The notes: generated by a model from the sequence alone, not told the origin. A DNA stretch of 37,200 nt from an uncultured Lysobacterales bacterium (GCA_947258865.1 CAMYKC010000011.1:2443-39642), one strand, 5' to 3'; shown: positions 8,155-17,481, numbered from the stretch's first letter. Made by a program: numbers and translations.

Positions 8155-9428
8155 AGGGAGCCGGGCTTCCGATTCCAGGCAGAAAGGTATAACTCCGACG
8201 TCGCGAGGTCCTGGATGGCGTGATCCAGCAATTCCGGCGTGTACTCGATGATGTCGCTGGTTCGCAGGGCCACCCGCCATGGCTCGAAATCCATGTCACG
8301 CAATTTGCGTTCGAACTCGCTTACCCGTATTGGATTCAATTCGGTATACCACTGCCAATACTCTTCCGGGGTTGCCACGTGCCCGGCCCGGTCGATTCGA
8401 TCTGGCGAGGTTTTCAGCACCGCCTCACGCAGCTCCGGCTCGGACAGTTTGAGATGAATGAACGGGTCGTCGAAAAATTCACCCAGGTGATTACCCACCG
8501 CGCCGTAGTAGAGGCCAGGATGAACGAACAGCAGTCCATCGCGCTTCAAGACCCGGCGGATTTCCCAAAGGGTTTGCTCAAATCCACCGGCAATGTGCTC
8601 CAGTGACCCCCAGGAAACGACCACGTCAAAGTAGTCATCAGGATAGGGAATCGAATTGCCGTCTTTTGATCTGAACTTCAGGCGATCGTCATCCAGCACA
8701 TCTGCCGGCAGATGGTTTTCGGCGATCACCTCCGGCAAGCGCAGGAAACCGCCGAAGGGATCGATGCCGACCAGCTCTTCGGGTTGGACGCGCAGAAATA
8801 TGCCGAGATCAATGATGCCATCACCGCAGCCGACGTCCAGGATGCGGCCCTTCAGCAGCGAGTGATTTTTCAACAGGTAATCCGTAACGACCAATGCAGC
8901 GTGGTCAAAATGGCGGAAAAACCAGTCTTCATGTCCACGGTTCCAGCCAAGCTGCTCGATCGCAACGGTACCGGGGGCGGATTGAAGTGACCACGCCGGT
9001 TGCTTGAGGCCTTCGGCACTGAATGGCGTCGGGTTCGAAAAGGCAAGGGCTTCGCTGGCCAGACTTTCCCGGTCACCTCCCTTGTCCGCTGACACCAGCG
9101 CCTGCAAACGGTAGTCTCCGGCAGGGAGGCCAAGATCATGCAGAGCGCATTCCAGTCGGTACTCTCCCCGCGGCAGCCAGGTCAGCGGGTACGCCGCCGC
9201 ACCCAGGTGGCAGCTGTACAGCACCTGCGAACCGTCCGACGAGAAAATCTGCAGCTGGACGTCCGGCTGAAAAATCACCGCCGATGACTGCTTCAAGACC
9301 GCACTGACGCGGGGAATTTCAGTTGATGAAATGTTGAGTTGCTGTATTTGCATGGAATCAGGGGCCAGGCTCGGTGAATCGTTCGTTTCGAACCCGACAA
9401 TAATACCCAGTCCTTTGGTTGACATCAT
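8151..9428 (-). CDS. Wzt-C-like beta-sandwich plus methyltransferase fusion
   Basis: A 425-residue protein in two parts. Residues 1 to about 120 look like the beta-sandwich found at the C-terminus of Wzt-type polysaccharide ABC exporters: alternating hydrophobic strands ending LPRGEYRLECALHDLGLP and GDYRLQALV. Residues about 160 to 425 are a class I methyltransferase with motif I RILDVGCGDGIIDLG (195-209), VGIDPF, and the phrase YFDVVVSWGSLEHI. The combination suggests methylation of a glycan or polysaccharide end, by analogy with O-antigen capping. This is inference. Two ATGs stand in tandem at 9428 and 9425. The gene opposes its neighbour tail to tail with a four-base overlap, and diverges from leuB. 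Confidence 0.8.
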   Translation of the reverse strand: MMSTKGLGIIVGFETNDSPSLAPDSMQIQQLNISSTEIPRVSAVLKQSSAVIFQPDVQLQIFSSDGSQVLYSCHLGAAAYPLTWLPRGEYRLECALHDLGLPAGDYRLQALVSADKGGDRESLASEALAFSNPTPFSAEGLKQPAWSLQSAPGTVAIEQLGWNRGHEDWFFRHFDHAALVVTDYLLKNHSLLKGRILDVGCGDGIIDLGIFLRVQPEELVGIDPFGGFLRLPEVIAENHLPADVLDDDRLKFRSKDGNSIPYPDDYFDVVVSWGSLEHIAGGFEQTLWEIRRVLKRDGLLFVHPGLYYGAVGNHLGEFFDDPFIHLKLSEPELREAVLKTSPDRIDRAGHVATPEEYWQWYTELNPIRVSEFERKLRDMDFEPWRVALRTSDIIEYTPELLDHAIQDLATSELYLSAWNRKPGSL

Positions 9429-9447
9429 CAGGGGGCTATGTTCGAAT
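9419..9447 (+). promoter_or_regulatory. Candidate promoter of leuB
   Basis: TTGACA at 9419-9424 is a perfect -35. After 17 bases comes TCGAAT (9442-9447), matching four of six -10 positions. The -35 overlaps the start codons of the divergent methyltransferase gene. The predicted start, near 9454, is only about ten bases before a terminator hairpin. Confidence 0.5.
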
Positions 9448-9463
9448 TGATGAAAATCAGAAG

Positions 9464-9492
9464 AACCCGCGCCCGCCCGGTGCGGGTTTTTT
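9464..9492 (+). terminator. Intrinsic terminator between promoter and leuB
   Basis: AACCCGCGCC (9464-9473) pairs with GGTGCGGGTT (9479-9488) through nine Watson-Crick pairs and one G-U. The run of T continues to 9492. The nearest plus-strand gene ends 1.3 kb upstream, so this hairpin most likely controls entry into leuB. It resembles the ilvD attenuator terminator, but I found no Leu-rich leader peptide here. Confidence 0.7.
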
Positions 9493-9533
9493 GTTTACGA
9501 ACCCAGGAGGCGTTGATAAGCGAACACTTCAGG

Positions 9534-10619
9534 ATGGACACCGAATCCTCAAACACGGGAAAGCAGACTTTCAATGTCGTCGGCCTGCCGGGTGACGGCA
9601 TAGGCCCGGAAGTCTACGAATCGGCACGCCGCGTTCTCGCGGCGATGCAGGAATCGCATGGCGTCAACATTGTGCTCGATGAGCAACTTATCGGCGGCGC
9701 CGCCATAGATGCCACTGGCTCCCCGCTCCCGCAGCACACGATAAACGCCTGCAAGCAGGCGGACGCGGCGCTGCTCGGTGCGGTCGGCGGACCCAAATGG
9801 GACAACAATACGGCGGAGCAGCGTCCGGAGCTCGGGCTGCTCAAGTTGCGGGCCGAATTCAATCTGTTCTGCAATCTGCGCCCGATCGTGACCCACCCCG
9901 CCCTGCATTCGTTCTCTCCCCTGAAGCCGGACCGCCTTGAAAATGTCGACCTGATGATCGTCAGGGAATTGACCGGCGGAAGTTACTTTGGCAAGAAGTG
10001 GCGGGATGACGACCAGGCCGAAGACGTCTGCCGATATACGCGCAAGGAAATCGAGAGAGTTACCCGTGCGGCGGGCCGGATCGCCCAACAGCGCGACGGC
10101 CGTATCACCCTGGTCGATAAAGCCAACGTGCTGGAAACCTCACGGTTGTGGCGCACCGTCGCCAGCACTGTCATTGAAGATGAGTTTCCCGGCGTGGCCA
10201 TGGAGAATATGTACGTCGATGCGGCTGCCATGCACCTGCTGACCCGGCCAGCCGATTTTGACGTCATGCTTACAGAGAACCTGTTTGGCGACATCCTTTC
10301 TGACGAAGCCTCGATGCTTTGTGGGTCCCTGGGATTGCTGCCATCGGCCTCGCTGAATGAAAAACTTTTCGGTTTATACGAGCCAGTCCACGGCTCAGCG
10401 CCGGATATCGCGGGCCAGGGCCTGGCCAACCCTTATGCGATGCTGTTGTCCGTGGCGATGATGCTCAGGCATTCACTTTCCCTTGATCAGGAAGCGGACG
10501 CCCTGGAGCGCTGCATACACGATTGCTGGAACGAGGGCATCCTGACGAAAGACCTGCGCCGGGACGGTTTCAGCACCCTGCAAATCACCGAAGCCGTTTG
10601 TGAACGCCTTGTTCGATAA
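9534..10619 (+). CDS. leuB: 3-isopropylmalate dehydrogenase
   Basis: A 361-residue NAD-dependent enzyme that oxidises and decarboxylates 3-isopropylmalate. Signatures are GDGIGPEV near the start, VRELTGGSYFG, DKANVLETSRLWR, and ENLFGDILSDEASML followed by GSLGLLPSASL. All expected regions are present. The frame is open from 9438, but that stretch encodes the terminator hairpin. The ATG at 9534 is preferred. A TTG at 9513, only two bases behind AGGAGG, would add seven residues. The gene is split from leuCD by two methyltransferase genes and overlaps ilvA by about 20 bases if ilvA begins at its GTG. Confidence 0.95.
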   Translation: MDTESSNTGKQTFNVVGLPGDGIGPEVYESARRVLAAMQESHGVNIVLDEQLIGGAAIDATGSPLPQHTINACKQADAALLGAVGGPKWDNNTAEQRPELGLLKLRAEFNLFCNLRPIVTHPALHSFSPLKPDRLENVDLMIVRELTGGSYFGKKWRDDDQAEDVCRYTRKEIERVTRAAGRIAQQRDGRITLVDKANVLETSRLWRTVASTVIEDEFPGVAMENMYVDAAAMHLLTRPADFDVMLTENLFGDILSDEASMLCGSLGLLPSASLNEKLFGLYEPVHGSAPDIAGQGLANPYAMLLSVAMMLRHSLSLDQEADALERCIHDCWNEGILTKDLRRDGFSTLQITEAVCERLVR

Positions 10620-12126
10620 ATTCATGCCGCGCATCATGCAGTGCCGGCTCGAAGACCTGGTGCTGCAGACACCCGTGCAGGAAATGCCCGCACTGTCCGA
10701 GAGGCTGGGCGTTCGATTGCTGGTCAAACGTGAGGACCTGCAGCCGGTTTTCTCGTTCAAGCTGCGCGGTGCCTATGCCAAGCTCCTCGCTTTGTCCGCG
10801 GAGGAAAGGCGGCGTGGCGTGATCTGCGCCTCCGCGGGTAACCATGCCCAGGGTGTGGCGATGGCGGCTAAGCACCTGGGTATCGATGCGGTGGTTGTAA
10901 TGCCGGCCATCACACCGGAGATCAAGGTCAACGCTGTCGAAAAGCTCGACGCCAGGGTCGTCATTCACGGTGACGATTTCGACACCGCCTGCGAACGGGC
11001 GCTTCAGATGGCTGAGCAGGAAGATCGGATTTTCGTGCACCCCTACGATGATCCCGACGTCATCATCGGCCAGGCGACCATAGCATTGGAGATGTTCCGG
11101 CAGACCCCTGAACCGATTGACTACCTGTTCATCTGCGTCGGCGGTGGCGGCCTGGCGGCCGGCACGGCACTGGTCAGCAAATATTTGCATCCCGGCATCA
11201 AGCTGATCGGTGTGGAGGCCGAGGAATCCGCTTCAATGAAGGCCGCATTTGAAGCCGGTGAGCCGGTTACCCTGGACGAGATCGGCCATTTCGCCGAGGG
11301 TGTGGCCGTAAAACGAACGGGTGATCTGACCTTCAGTATCTGTTCGAAACTGCTGGATGAGATCATCACGGTCGACAACGATGAGATCTGTGCCGCGGTT
11401 CAGGATGTGTACGAGGACACGCGCGCCATCGCGGAACCTGCCGGCGTGCTGGGGATCGCGGGCATCAAGAAATATTTCCTGGAACGGCCCGGTGAACAGG
11501 GAACGGCTGCGGCCATCCTTTCCGGCGCGAACGTCAACTTCGCGAGGCTGCGCCACATTGCCGAACGGGCCGCGGTGGGCGAGGAGCAGGAGGCTCTGCT
11601 GGGCGTGACCATTCCTGAGCGCCCCGGCAGTTTCCTGGATTTCTGTGAAACCGTCGGATTGCGCGGGATTACCGAGTTCAATTACCGGTACGCTGACCTG
11701 GACGAAGCACATATTTTCGTTGGTATCGCACTCAGAAACGGGATTCCGGAAAAACAGGAGATCATCAGCGATCTGCGCGAACATGGTTTTCCCGTGATGG
11801 ACCTGTCGTCCAACGCCATGGCGAGGCTCCACATCCGCCACATGGTCGGTGGCCGGGCCAATGTAGAGAATGAACGGATTCTGCGGTTTCAGTTTCCCGA
11901 GCGCCCAGGCGCCCTGATGCAGTTCCTGCGCGGCATGAAGACCGACTGGAACATCAGCCTGTTCCACTACCGGAATTACGGATCGGAATATGGACGGGTG
12001 CTGATGGGCATACAAGTCCCCGCAGAGGACGACGACCGTTTCCAGGCATTCCTGCGAAATACAGGCTACAGCCATACCGTCGAGGCAGACAATCCCGCCT
12101 ACGGCATGTTTGTCGGGCCCATGTAG
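10600..12126 (+). CDS. ilvA: Biosynthetic threonine ammonia-lyase
   Basis: A PLP enzyme of about 508 residues that deaminates threonine to 2-ketobutyrate, the entry to isoleucine. The PLP lysine is Lys54 in SFKLRGAY, the phosphate loop is VGGGGLAAG, and SAGNHAQGVA is present. Two ACT-like regulatory domains follow (about 330-415 and 425-505, each opening with a PERPG motif), the hallmark of the isoleucine-inhibited biosynthetic form. The GTG at 10600 keeps the N-terminal helix conserved in relatives. An ATG at 10624, four bases after the leuB stop, is the alternative. Neither has a strong ribosome site, so coupling to leuB is likely. It converges on the beta-oxidation gene. Confidence 0.94.
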   Translation: MNALFDKFMPRIMQCRLEDLVLQTPVQEMPALSERLGVRLLVKREDLQPVFSFKLRGAYAKLLALSAEERRRGVICASAGNHAQGVAMAAKHLGIDAVVVMPAITPEIKVNAVEKLDARVVIHGDDFDTACERALQMAEQEDRIFVHPYDDPDVIIGQATIALEMFRQTPEPIDYLFICVGGGGLAAGTALVSKYLHPGIKLIGVEAEESASMKAAFEAGEPVTLDEIGHFAEGVAVKRTGDLTFSICSKLLDEIITVDNDEICAAVQDVYEDTRAIAEPAGVLGIAGIKKYFLERPGEQGTAAAILSGANVNFARLRHIAERAAVGEEQEALLGVTIPERPGSFLDFCETVGLRGITEFNYRYADLDEAHIFVGIALRNGIPEKQEIISDLREHGFPVMDLSSNAMARLHIRHMVGGRANVENERILRFQFPERPGALMQFLRGMKTDWNISLFHYRNYGSEYGRVLMGIQVPAEDDDRFQAFLRNTGYSHTVEADNPAYGMFVGPM

Positions 12127-12145
12127 CAGCCCGCCTGCGGCTCCG

Positions 12146-14096
12146 TTACCAGGAAGCGCCAGCTTCAGCCAGGCGTTTCAGCAATGGAGCGGGCTGCCAG
12201 TCTTCAGCCCGCAGTGAATCCCGGAAATCGCAAATCCTCCGGTAAACATGGTCCAGGCCCACAGTGGTGCCGTAAAACATCGGCCCGCCGCGATGCGCCG
12301 GAAATCCATAACCGTATATATAGACGATATCGATGTCGCCAGGGCGCTGTGCGATGCCTTCATCAAGCACTCGCGCACCTTCGTTGATCAATGGAAAGAT
12401 CACGCGCTCGACGATTTCCGCGTCGCTGAAAGACTGCGGCTCAATGCCCAGCGCGGCTGCCTCGGCCCGGATCACCGGCTCGACCTCCGGGTCTTCCAGG
12501 CGCTGGCGTGTAGCCGGATCGTAACGATAGAAACCAGCCCCCGATTTTTGCCCGAGCCGCCCACTCTCTACCAGCTGATCAACCACGTGATTAGAGGGGT
12601 GATCCGGCAGGTCGGGGATGGCCTGACGTGCTTTGTATCCCACGTCCAGACCGGCAAGATCGGCAACCGCGAGCGGACCCATGGCCATACCGAAGGATTC
12701 GAGCGCGCCGTCAATCTGTGCCGGGGTCGCCCCTTGCAGCAACAGCATTTGAGCTTCTCGCATGTATCCGCCGAGCATGCGGTTGCCAATAAAACCGTAG
12801 CAAACGCGGGATAACACCGGTACTTTGCGGATTTTCTTGGACAGTTTCATTACCGTGGCCAAGACATCATCCGCGGTCTCATCGCCGCGCACGATTTCCA
12901 ACAGCTTCATGATATTCGCCGGGCTGAAGAAGTGCATTCCCACGACGTCCTGCGGACGGGATGTGACAGCCGCCATGGCGTCTATGTCCTGGAACGAGGT
13001 ATTCGAAGCCAGGATTGCGCCTGGTTTGCACACCTCGTCAAGTGTTCGGAAAACCTCGATTCCTGGCCGAACGCTCGAAGTTTCCACGGCAGATGCCAAT
13101 CCCGCGGTCCAGGGCTTCCTGGTTGATCTCGAGTATCGTGACGGGAATACCCGTTGTTACGAAACTCATCGCGATCCCCCCACCCATGGTTCCCGCGCCA
13201 ATGATGCCAACGGAATTCACCGGTCTGAGCGACGTATCTTTTGGAAGACCGTCTATTTTTGCCGCCTGTCGTTCGGCAAAAAACATGTGGCGCAAACCGG
13301 CTGATTCCGGCGACATCAGCAGGTCCGCGAAGCCCTGCCGTTCAACAGCGACCGCGGCTTCATGGTCCATTGTCGCGGCAGCTTCGACGCAATCGATGAT
13401 TCGCTGGGGCGCCGGGAGGCCTTTGGTCTTCTTGGCCACCATGGCTCGCGTACTGCCGAAGAATCCTTCCGGCAGGTGATTGGATTTCACGGGTATATCT
13501 GTGGTCCGGCGAGAAGGGGCCTTCATATCAGCCAATTCCCTGGCATAGGACAGCGCTGCCTCCTGCAAATCACCTTCGGCGATGCGGTCCACCAGTCCCT
13601 TTTCAAATGCCGCATCAGCGCTGACCGGTTTTCCGCTGATCATCATGTCCAGCGCCGCCTCCACGCCGACCAGGCGGGGCAACCACTGTGTTCCACCCGC
13701 GCCGGGCAACAATCCGAGGAGGACTTCAGGCAACCCCAGCCGGGCTGACGCCTCGGCAATCCGGTAGTGACAGGACATGGCGGTTTCGAGCCCCCCTCCC
13801 AGGGCGGTACCGTGAATAGCCGCAACCACCGGCACGTCGCTGGACTCGATCTGGTCCAGCACCTCCGGCAGCCAGGGATCGGCGGGCGGCTTTCCGAATT
13901 CGCTGATGTCTGCGCCTGCAATGAAGGTGCGGCCGCTGCAAATCAGGACGATGGCCTTGCAACCGGAAGCTTTGAGGTCAGTGAACGCATCTTTCAGGCC
14001 CGCCCTCACAGGCAGGGAAAGCGCGTTGACCGGAGGGTTGTTTACCGTGACGATGGCAATGTCGCCCTGATGCTCAAAGCTGACCAAATCGGACAT
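12146..14096 (-). pseudogene. Enoyl-CoA hydratase / 3-hydroxyacyl-CoA dehydrogenase, frameshifted
   Basis: A FadB/FadJ-like bifunctional beta-oxidation gene read from 14096 down. The hydratase part is intact: AGADI oxyanion loop, then Glu104 and Glu124. The dehydrogenase part begins with GAGTMGGG at about residue 300. Around 13055-13066 the frame breaks: frame one reads NFERSA and stops at 13038, while the continuation EVFRTLDEVCKPGAILASN lies in another frame and runs to 12146. Comparison with E. coli FadB shows that about 42-45 residues of the NAD-binding domain, including the usual hPT..Y and VVEAV region, are also missing. A single-base slip therefore cannot explain it. As written the product is a hydratase with a truncated second domain. 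Confidence 0.88.
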
Positions 14097-14561
14097 GAGA
14101 ATTCTCCGGCAAAAGTTCAGTATGCCATGCCCAAATCCGCGTTCAGACCACTTGCTTCAAACTTACGGAACATCCTTGATTCAGATCAACCAGGGTTCCG
14201 CTCACTCATTGCCAATTAGTCCGGTATAGCGTCACGAATCTGGTCCGTTGGAGTGATTTCGGCCAAATTTTTATCTTGAGCGATATTGTGGTGAAAACGC
14301 CACACGAAAGCGCTCGGTCTTATTTCAAATCACGATCGAAACGCAGCCTAAAACTACAAAATCAGGTAATACGTGACCTTAGCGACAAAAATGGCTCTCA
14401 CTTGAAACATCGGTCGAATGCGGTTAAAAATGCAGTCTGTTGTTAATTCGCCACAGTCGCAGGAAAACACTGACAAATACACACTAAGACTTTGTTTTAT
14501 TTATTGATTCTGCTAGCATAAACATCCCGCGTTCAACATAACGAGGACGGGATTTGCGCCA
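14097..14561. other. Non-coding stretch between beta-oxidation gene and IPTL-CTERM gene
   Basis: A 465-base divergent intergenic region, more AT-rich than its neighbours. It holds the FNR-type box listed separately and presumably promoters for both flanking genes. A weak TTGTTT/TAGCAT pair with a 16-base gap lies about 50 bases before 14562. I see no tRNA, no repeat array and no convincing small ORF. Confidence 0.6.
14176..14189. promoter_or_regulatory. FNR/Anr-type binding site
   Basis: TTGATTCAGATCAA matches the FNR/Anr consensus TTGAT-N4-ATCAA at every fixed position. It lies about 80-93 bases upstream of the beta-oxidation gene start and about 375 bases upstream of the IPTL-CTERM gene. 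Oxygen-responsive control of the beta-oxidation gene is the likeliest role. Confidence 0.55.
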
Positions 14562-16072
14562 ATGCAAAAGCTGGGTAATTTACTGCTGACGTTCTTGATG
14601 ACGACCAGCTGCGCTTCACTGGCGGCTGCGCCCCTGGCTTACAGCATCAACTCGGACAGCGGCACGCCGAATGCCGACAGCCTCTACCGGATCGATTTGG
14701 CCACCGGTGTGGAAACCCGTATCGCCCCGGTGGTGTCACTTGGGGAAATACGGATTGACGTCGAGGGCCTGGCGTTCGCCCCAGACGGCACCCTGTACGG
14801 CGTTGACGATTCGGCAATGACTTTCTTTCCGCTGAATCCCGACAACGCGGTGGTGATTGCTTCCAACGAAGTATCGATCAAGGGCCTGCCGGGAGGCGGT
14901 GGTAATGATTTCGGTATGTCGTTCGCCTGCGACAGCAACCTCTACCTCACCTCCGTTGCGACGGGCTCGCTCTACCGGATGGACCTGGCAGGCAACACCA
15001 CGCAGATCGGCAAGGAAACCTGGCCGTTGACTCTCCGAACCTTTACGAGATCGATATCGCAACAGGGATCGCTGTCGAAATTGGGCCACTTGGACCAGCC
15101 GCCGGATCCTACTCTGAAGGCGGACTCGCTTTCGACGATTCGGGCCAACTCTGGGCCATCACCGACCGGCGTCAGCTGAATCTTCCCAGCCAGGTAATGA
15201 AAGTCGATCTCGCGAGTGGCACAGCTTCAGAAGTGAAAAACACCACCGAGGCCGGTTTCGAAAGCCTTGCGGTCACGGTACCCCGAGGATGTCAGACCGG
15301 TGGCAATGGCCAGATTGCCGAGTTCAAAGTGCAAAAGCAGTTTGTCGACGGCAACGACCAGACGCCCGTGACTTTGAACATCCGCTGTTTCACTGGTGTT
15401 CCCCTCGAACAGTCGCTGACGGTTCTGCCCAACGACGGCCCATTTGGAAATTTCGAAGTCAAGTTCATCGTCGAGGAATTCGAAGACGGAGCATTGAATT
15501 GCGAAGTCTGGGAGAGTGCGCTGGATAACTATAGCGGCTCCTTTGAATGCTTCTCCGAGGGGAATTGCGAAATAGTGGAGAGCATGTGTGTCTTCGATGG
15601 CGTGAACATGGGCCAGGACAATCTTTGCGTGATTCGTAACTACCCCGACCCGGTGAAGATTACGGTGACTTCGGAATGGCTTTACGATAGCGAGGAATAT
15701 GTACCCGAAGACAGCGTCATCGTGGACCTTAACTGCCGCAATGTTTTCGACGGCGATGGCGAACCGGAAAACGGATCGATGCGCTGGACCTGGACCTTCG
15801 ATAACGAGTCTCCGGACCAGGTGGCGACCGTCTATCCGGACTGGGAGGGTTTGACCGATTGCCGGATTGAAACACAGCCGGCTAACAGTGCGGTGGAATC
15901 CACCAACAGTTGTTCAGAATGGACTCCGATCCTGCTTGGGGACGGCCCACTGACCTGCACGGTAACGAATTCTGTTTTCTTCGAAGGCATCCCAACCCTC
16001 AGCCAGTATGGCCTTTTGCTCCTGTCGCTACTGATGTTGTTTGCCGGAACGATTGCCCTACGCAGGTTCTGA
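14562..16072 (+). pseudogene. IPTL-CTERM surface protein, frameshifted
   Basis: The 5' part has a signal peptide ending near SCASLAAA and a propeller-like region with SLYRIDLATGVET and LAFAPDGTLYGVD blades. Near 15008-15030 the frame changes: frame one runs on to a stop at 15179 with an unrelated-looking tail. The matching continuation DSPNLYEIDIATG is in another frame and is open to 16072. A further propeller strand is probably missing there as well. The rest has a Cys-containing repeat domain (FKVQKQF...LNIRC and a second copy near VIVDLNC) and ends with IPTLSQYG, a hydrophobic helix and LRRF. That tail is the IPTL-CTERM sorting signal, cleaved by an exosortase-type enzyme. The ligand or role is unknown. 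Confidence 0.8.
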
Positions 16073-16112
16073 ATGCGTTAAACTTCCGGTAGTCTGAATC
16101 ACGGAGCACAAA

Positions 16113-16355
16113 ATGGGTATTGGTGGAATCAGCATGTGGCAGTTACTCATACTGCTACTCATCGTCGTCCTGGTTTTTGGTACGAAGCGGCTGCGGAACA
16201 TGGGCAGCGACCTTGGGGCCGCGGTCAAGGGTTTCCGCTCGGGCATGGAAGAGGGCAAGGAAGAAGAAAAGCTTGAACCCGACCAGATTGAGGCGGAAGA
16301 GCGTTCCGAAGCCGCGACCGAAGAGCCAGCCAAAAACAAGGAAACATCCGGCTGA
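16113..16355 (+). CDS. tatA: Twin-arginine translocase subunit TatA
   Basis: An 80-residue single-span membrane protein that oligomerises to form the Tat passage for folded proteins. The N-terminal helix (residues 8-21, [14 protein letters not shown]) is followed by the hinge [14 protein letters not shown] and an amphipathic helix, then a charged glutamate-rich tail. GGAG stands seven bases before the ATG. First gene of a complete tatABC set. Confidence 0.96.
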   Translation: MGIGGISMWQLLILLLIVVLVFGTKRLRNMGSDLGAAVKGFRSGMEEGKEEEKLEPDQIEAEERSEAATEEPAKNKETSG

Positions 16356-16364
16356 TCCCATCCC

Positions 16365-16709
16365 ATGTTTGATGTCGGATTCACCGAGATCCTGCTCCTT
16401 TCCCTCGTGGGCCTGCTGGTGCTGGGCCCGGAACGCTTACCCCGTGTTGCACGAACGCTGGGGGGAATGGCCCGGAAGGCCCGCGGCAGCTGGCTTAGCC
16501 TGAAACGTTCCATCGAAGCTGAGATGCGAGCCGAAGAGCTCAAGGAACCGCTCAGGCATTTCGAAAAAGAAATCAGGAAAACCGCTGACGAGGTCAAGTC
16601 CGGGGTAGACAGCATCAGGAACTTCGACCCGATGAAAACCGGGGATGCCGTGAAGCCCGATGGGTCCGGTACCGGCAGTGACGGCTCAGATGGCATCGAC
16701 AAAGCTTAA
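16365..16709 (+). CDS. tatB: Twin-arginine translocase subunit TatB
   Basis: A 114-residue partner of TatC in the signal-peptide receptor complex. The membrane helix contains Glu8 (FTEILLL), conserved in TatB, and the hinge [15 protein letters not shown] long amphipathic helix and a Gly/Ser/Asp-rich tail follow. It starts nine bases after tatA and its last 20 bases overlap tatC. Confidence 0.95.
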   Translation: MFDVGFTEILLLSLVGLLVLGPERLPRVARTLGGMARKARGSWLSLKRSIEAEMRAEELKEPLRHFEKEIRKTADEVKSGVDSIRNFDPMKTGDAVKPDGSGTGSDGSDGIDKA

Positions 16710-17481
16710 TCCCAACGACCAGGAATTGAGTTTCCTGGAGCACCTGGTCGAATTGCGCAGCCGCTTGCTCAAGGCATGCCTGGCGATCCTGATCATTCTT
16801 GTGTTGCTGCTGCCCTTTGCCCGCAAGCTCTATGCCACTCTCGCCGCGCCGCTGACGGCTGTGTTGCCCGAAGGCAGCACCATGATAGCCATCGATGTGG
16901 CATCACCATTCCTGACGCCGTTCAAGCTGGCGCTGCTCCTGGCCGTAATCCTGGCCATTCCGGTCGTGCTGTATCAATTGTGGGCGTTCGTGGCGCCGGC
17001 TCTGTACCGCAAAGAAAAGCGTCTCGCCCGTCCGTTGCTCTATTCCAGCGTTGTGCTTTTTTATACCGGATGCGCTTTTGCCTATTTTGTGGTTTTTCCG
17101 CTGATTTTTGGGTTTTTCACTCGCGTAGCCCCGGAAGGGGTGACCGTGATGACCGACATCAGCAAGTATTTGGATTTCGTGATCACTTTGTTCCTGGCAT
17201 TCGGCATCACCTTTGAAGTGCCCATTGCAACCATCATCCTGGTTGCAACCGGTATGACCACCATCGAACAACTCCGCAAAATGCGTGCCTACGTCCTGGT
17301 AGGCGCCTTTGCCCTGGGCATGCTGCTTACCCCTCCGGATGTGATATCCCAGACTCTGCTCGCACTGCCCATGTGGGCGCTGTTCGAGATCGGCTTGCTG
17401 ATGTCGAAAATTTTGCTTCCCCACCGGCAAACCAATGGCCAGTCTGACGAAGACGAGCGCGCGGATCAGGCCACCAGCTGA
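16690..17481 (+). CDS. tatC: Twin-arginine translocase subunit TatC
   Basis: A 263-residue, six-span inner membrane protein that recognises twin-arginine signal peptides. The N-terminus reads [17 protein letters not shown], the classic TatC entry motif, and [20 protein letters not shown] and the later [16 protein letters not shown] are also family marks. The ATG at 16690 overlaps the end of tatB; an upstream in-frame start at 16660 would add ten residues of low similarity. Its last 16 bases overlap the end of the opposing membrane protein gene. Confidence 0.95.
   Translation: MASTKLNPNDQELSFLEHLVELRSRLLKACLAILIILVLLLPFARKLYATLAAPLTAVLPEGSTMIAIDVASPFLTPFKLALLLAVILAIPVVLYQLWAFVAPALYRKEKRLARPLLYSSVVLFYTGCAFAYFVVFPLIFGFFTRVAPEGVTVMTDISKYLDFVITLFLAFGITFEVPIATIILVATGMTTIEQLRKMRAYVLVGAFALGMLLTPPDVISQTLLALPMWALFEIGLLMSKILLPHRQTNGQSDEDERADQATS

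Noticed and set aside
9333-9450. Small plus-strand frame ending just before the leuB terminator as a leader peptide
   Set aside because: It is antisense to the methyltransferase gene, starts upstream of the likely promoter and is not rich in leucine codons.
13038-13099. Programmed ribosomal frameshift in the FadB-like gene
   Set aside because: No slippery heptamer or downstream structure was evident, and 42-45 conserved residues are missing, which frameshifting would not restore.
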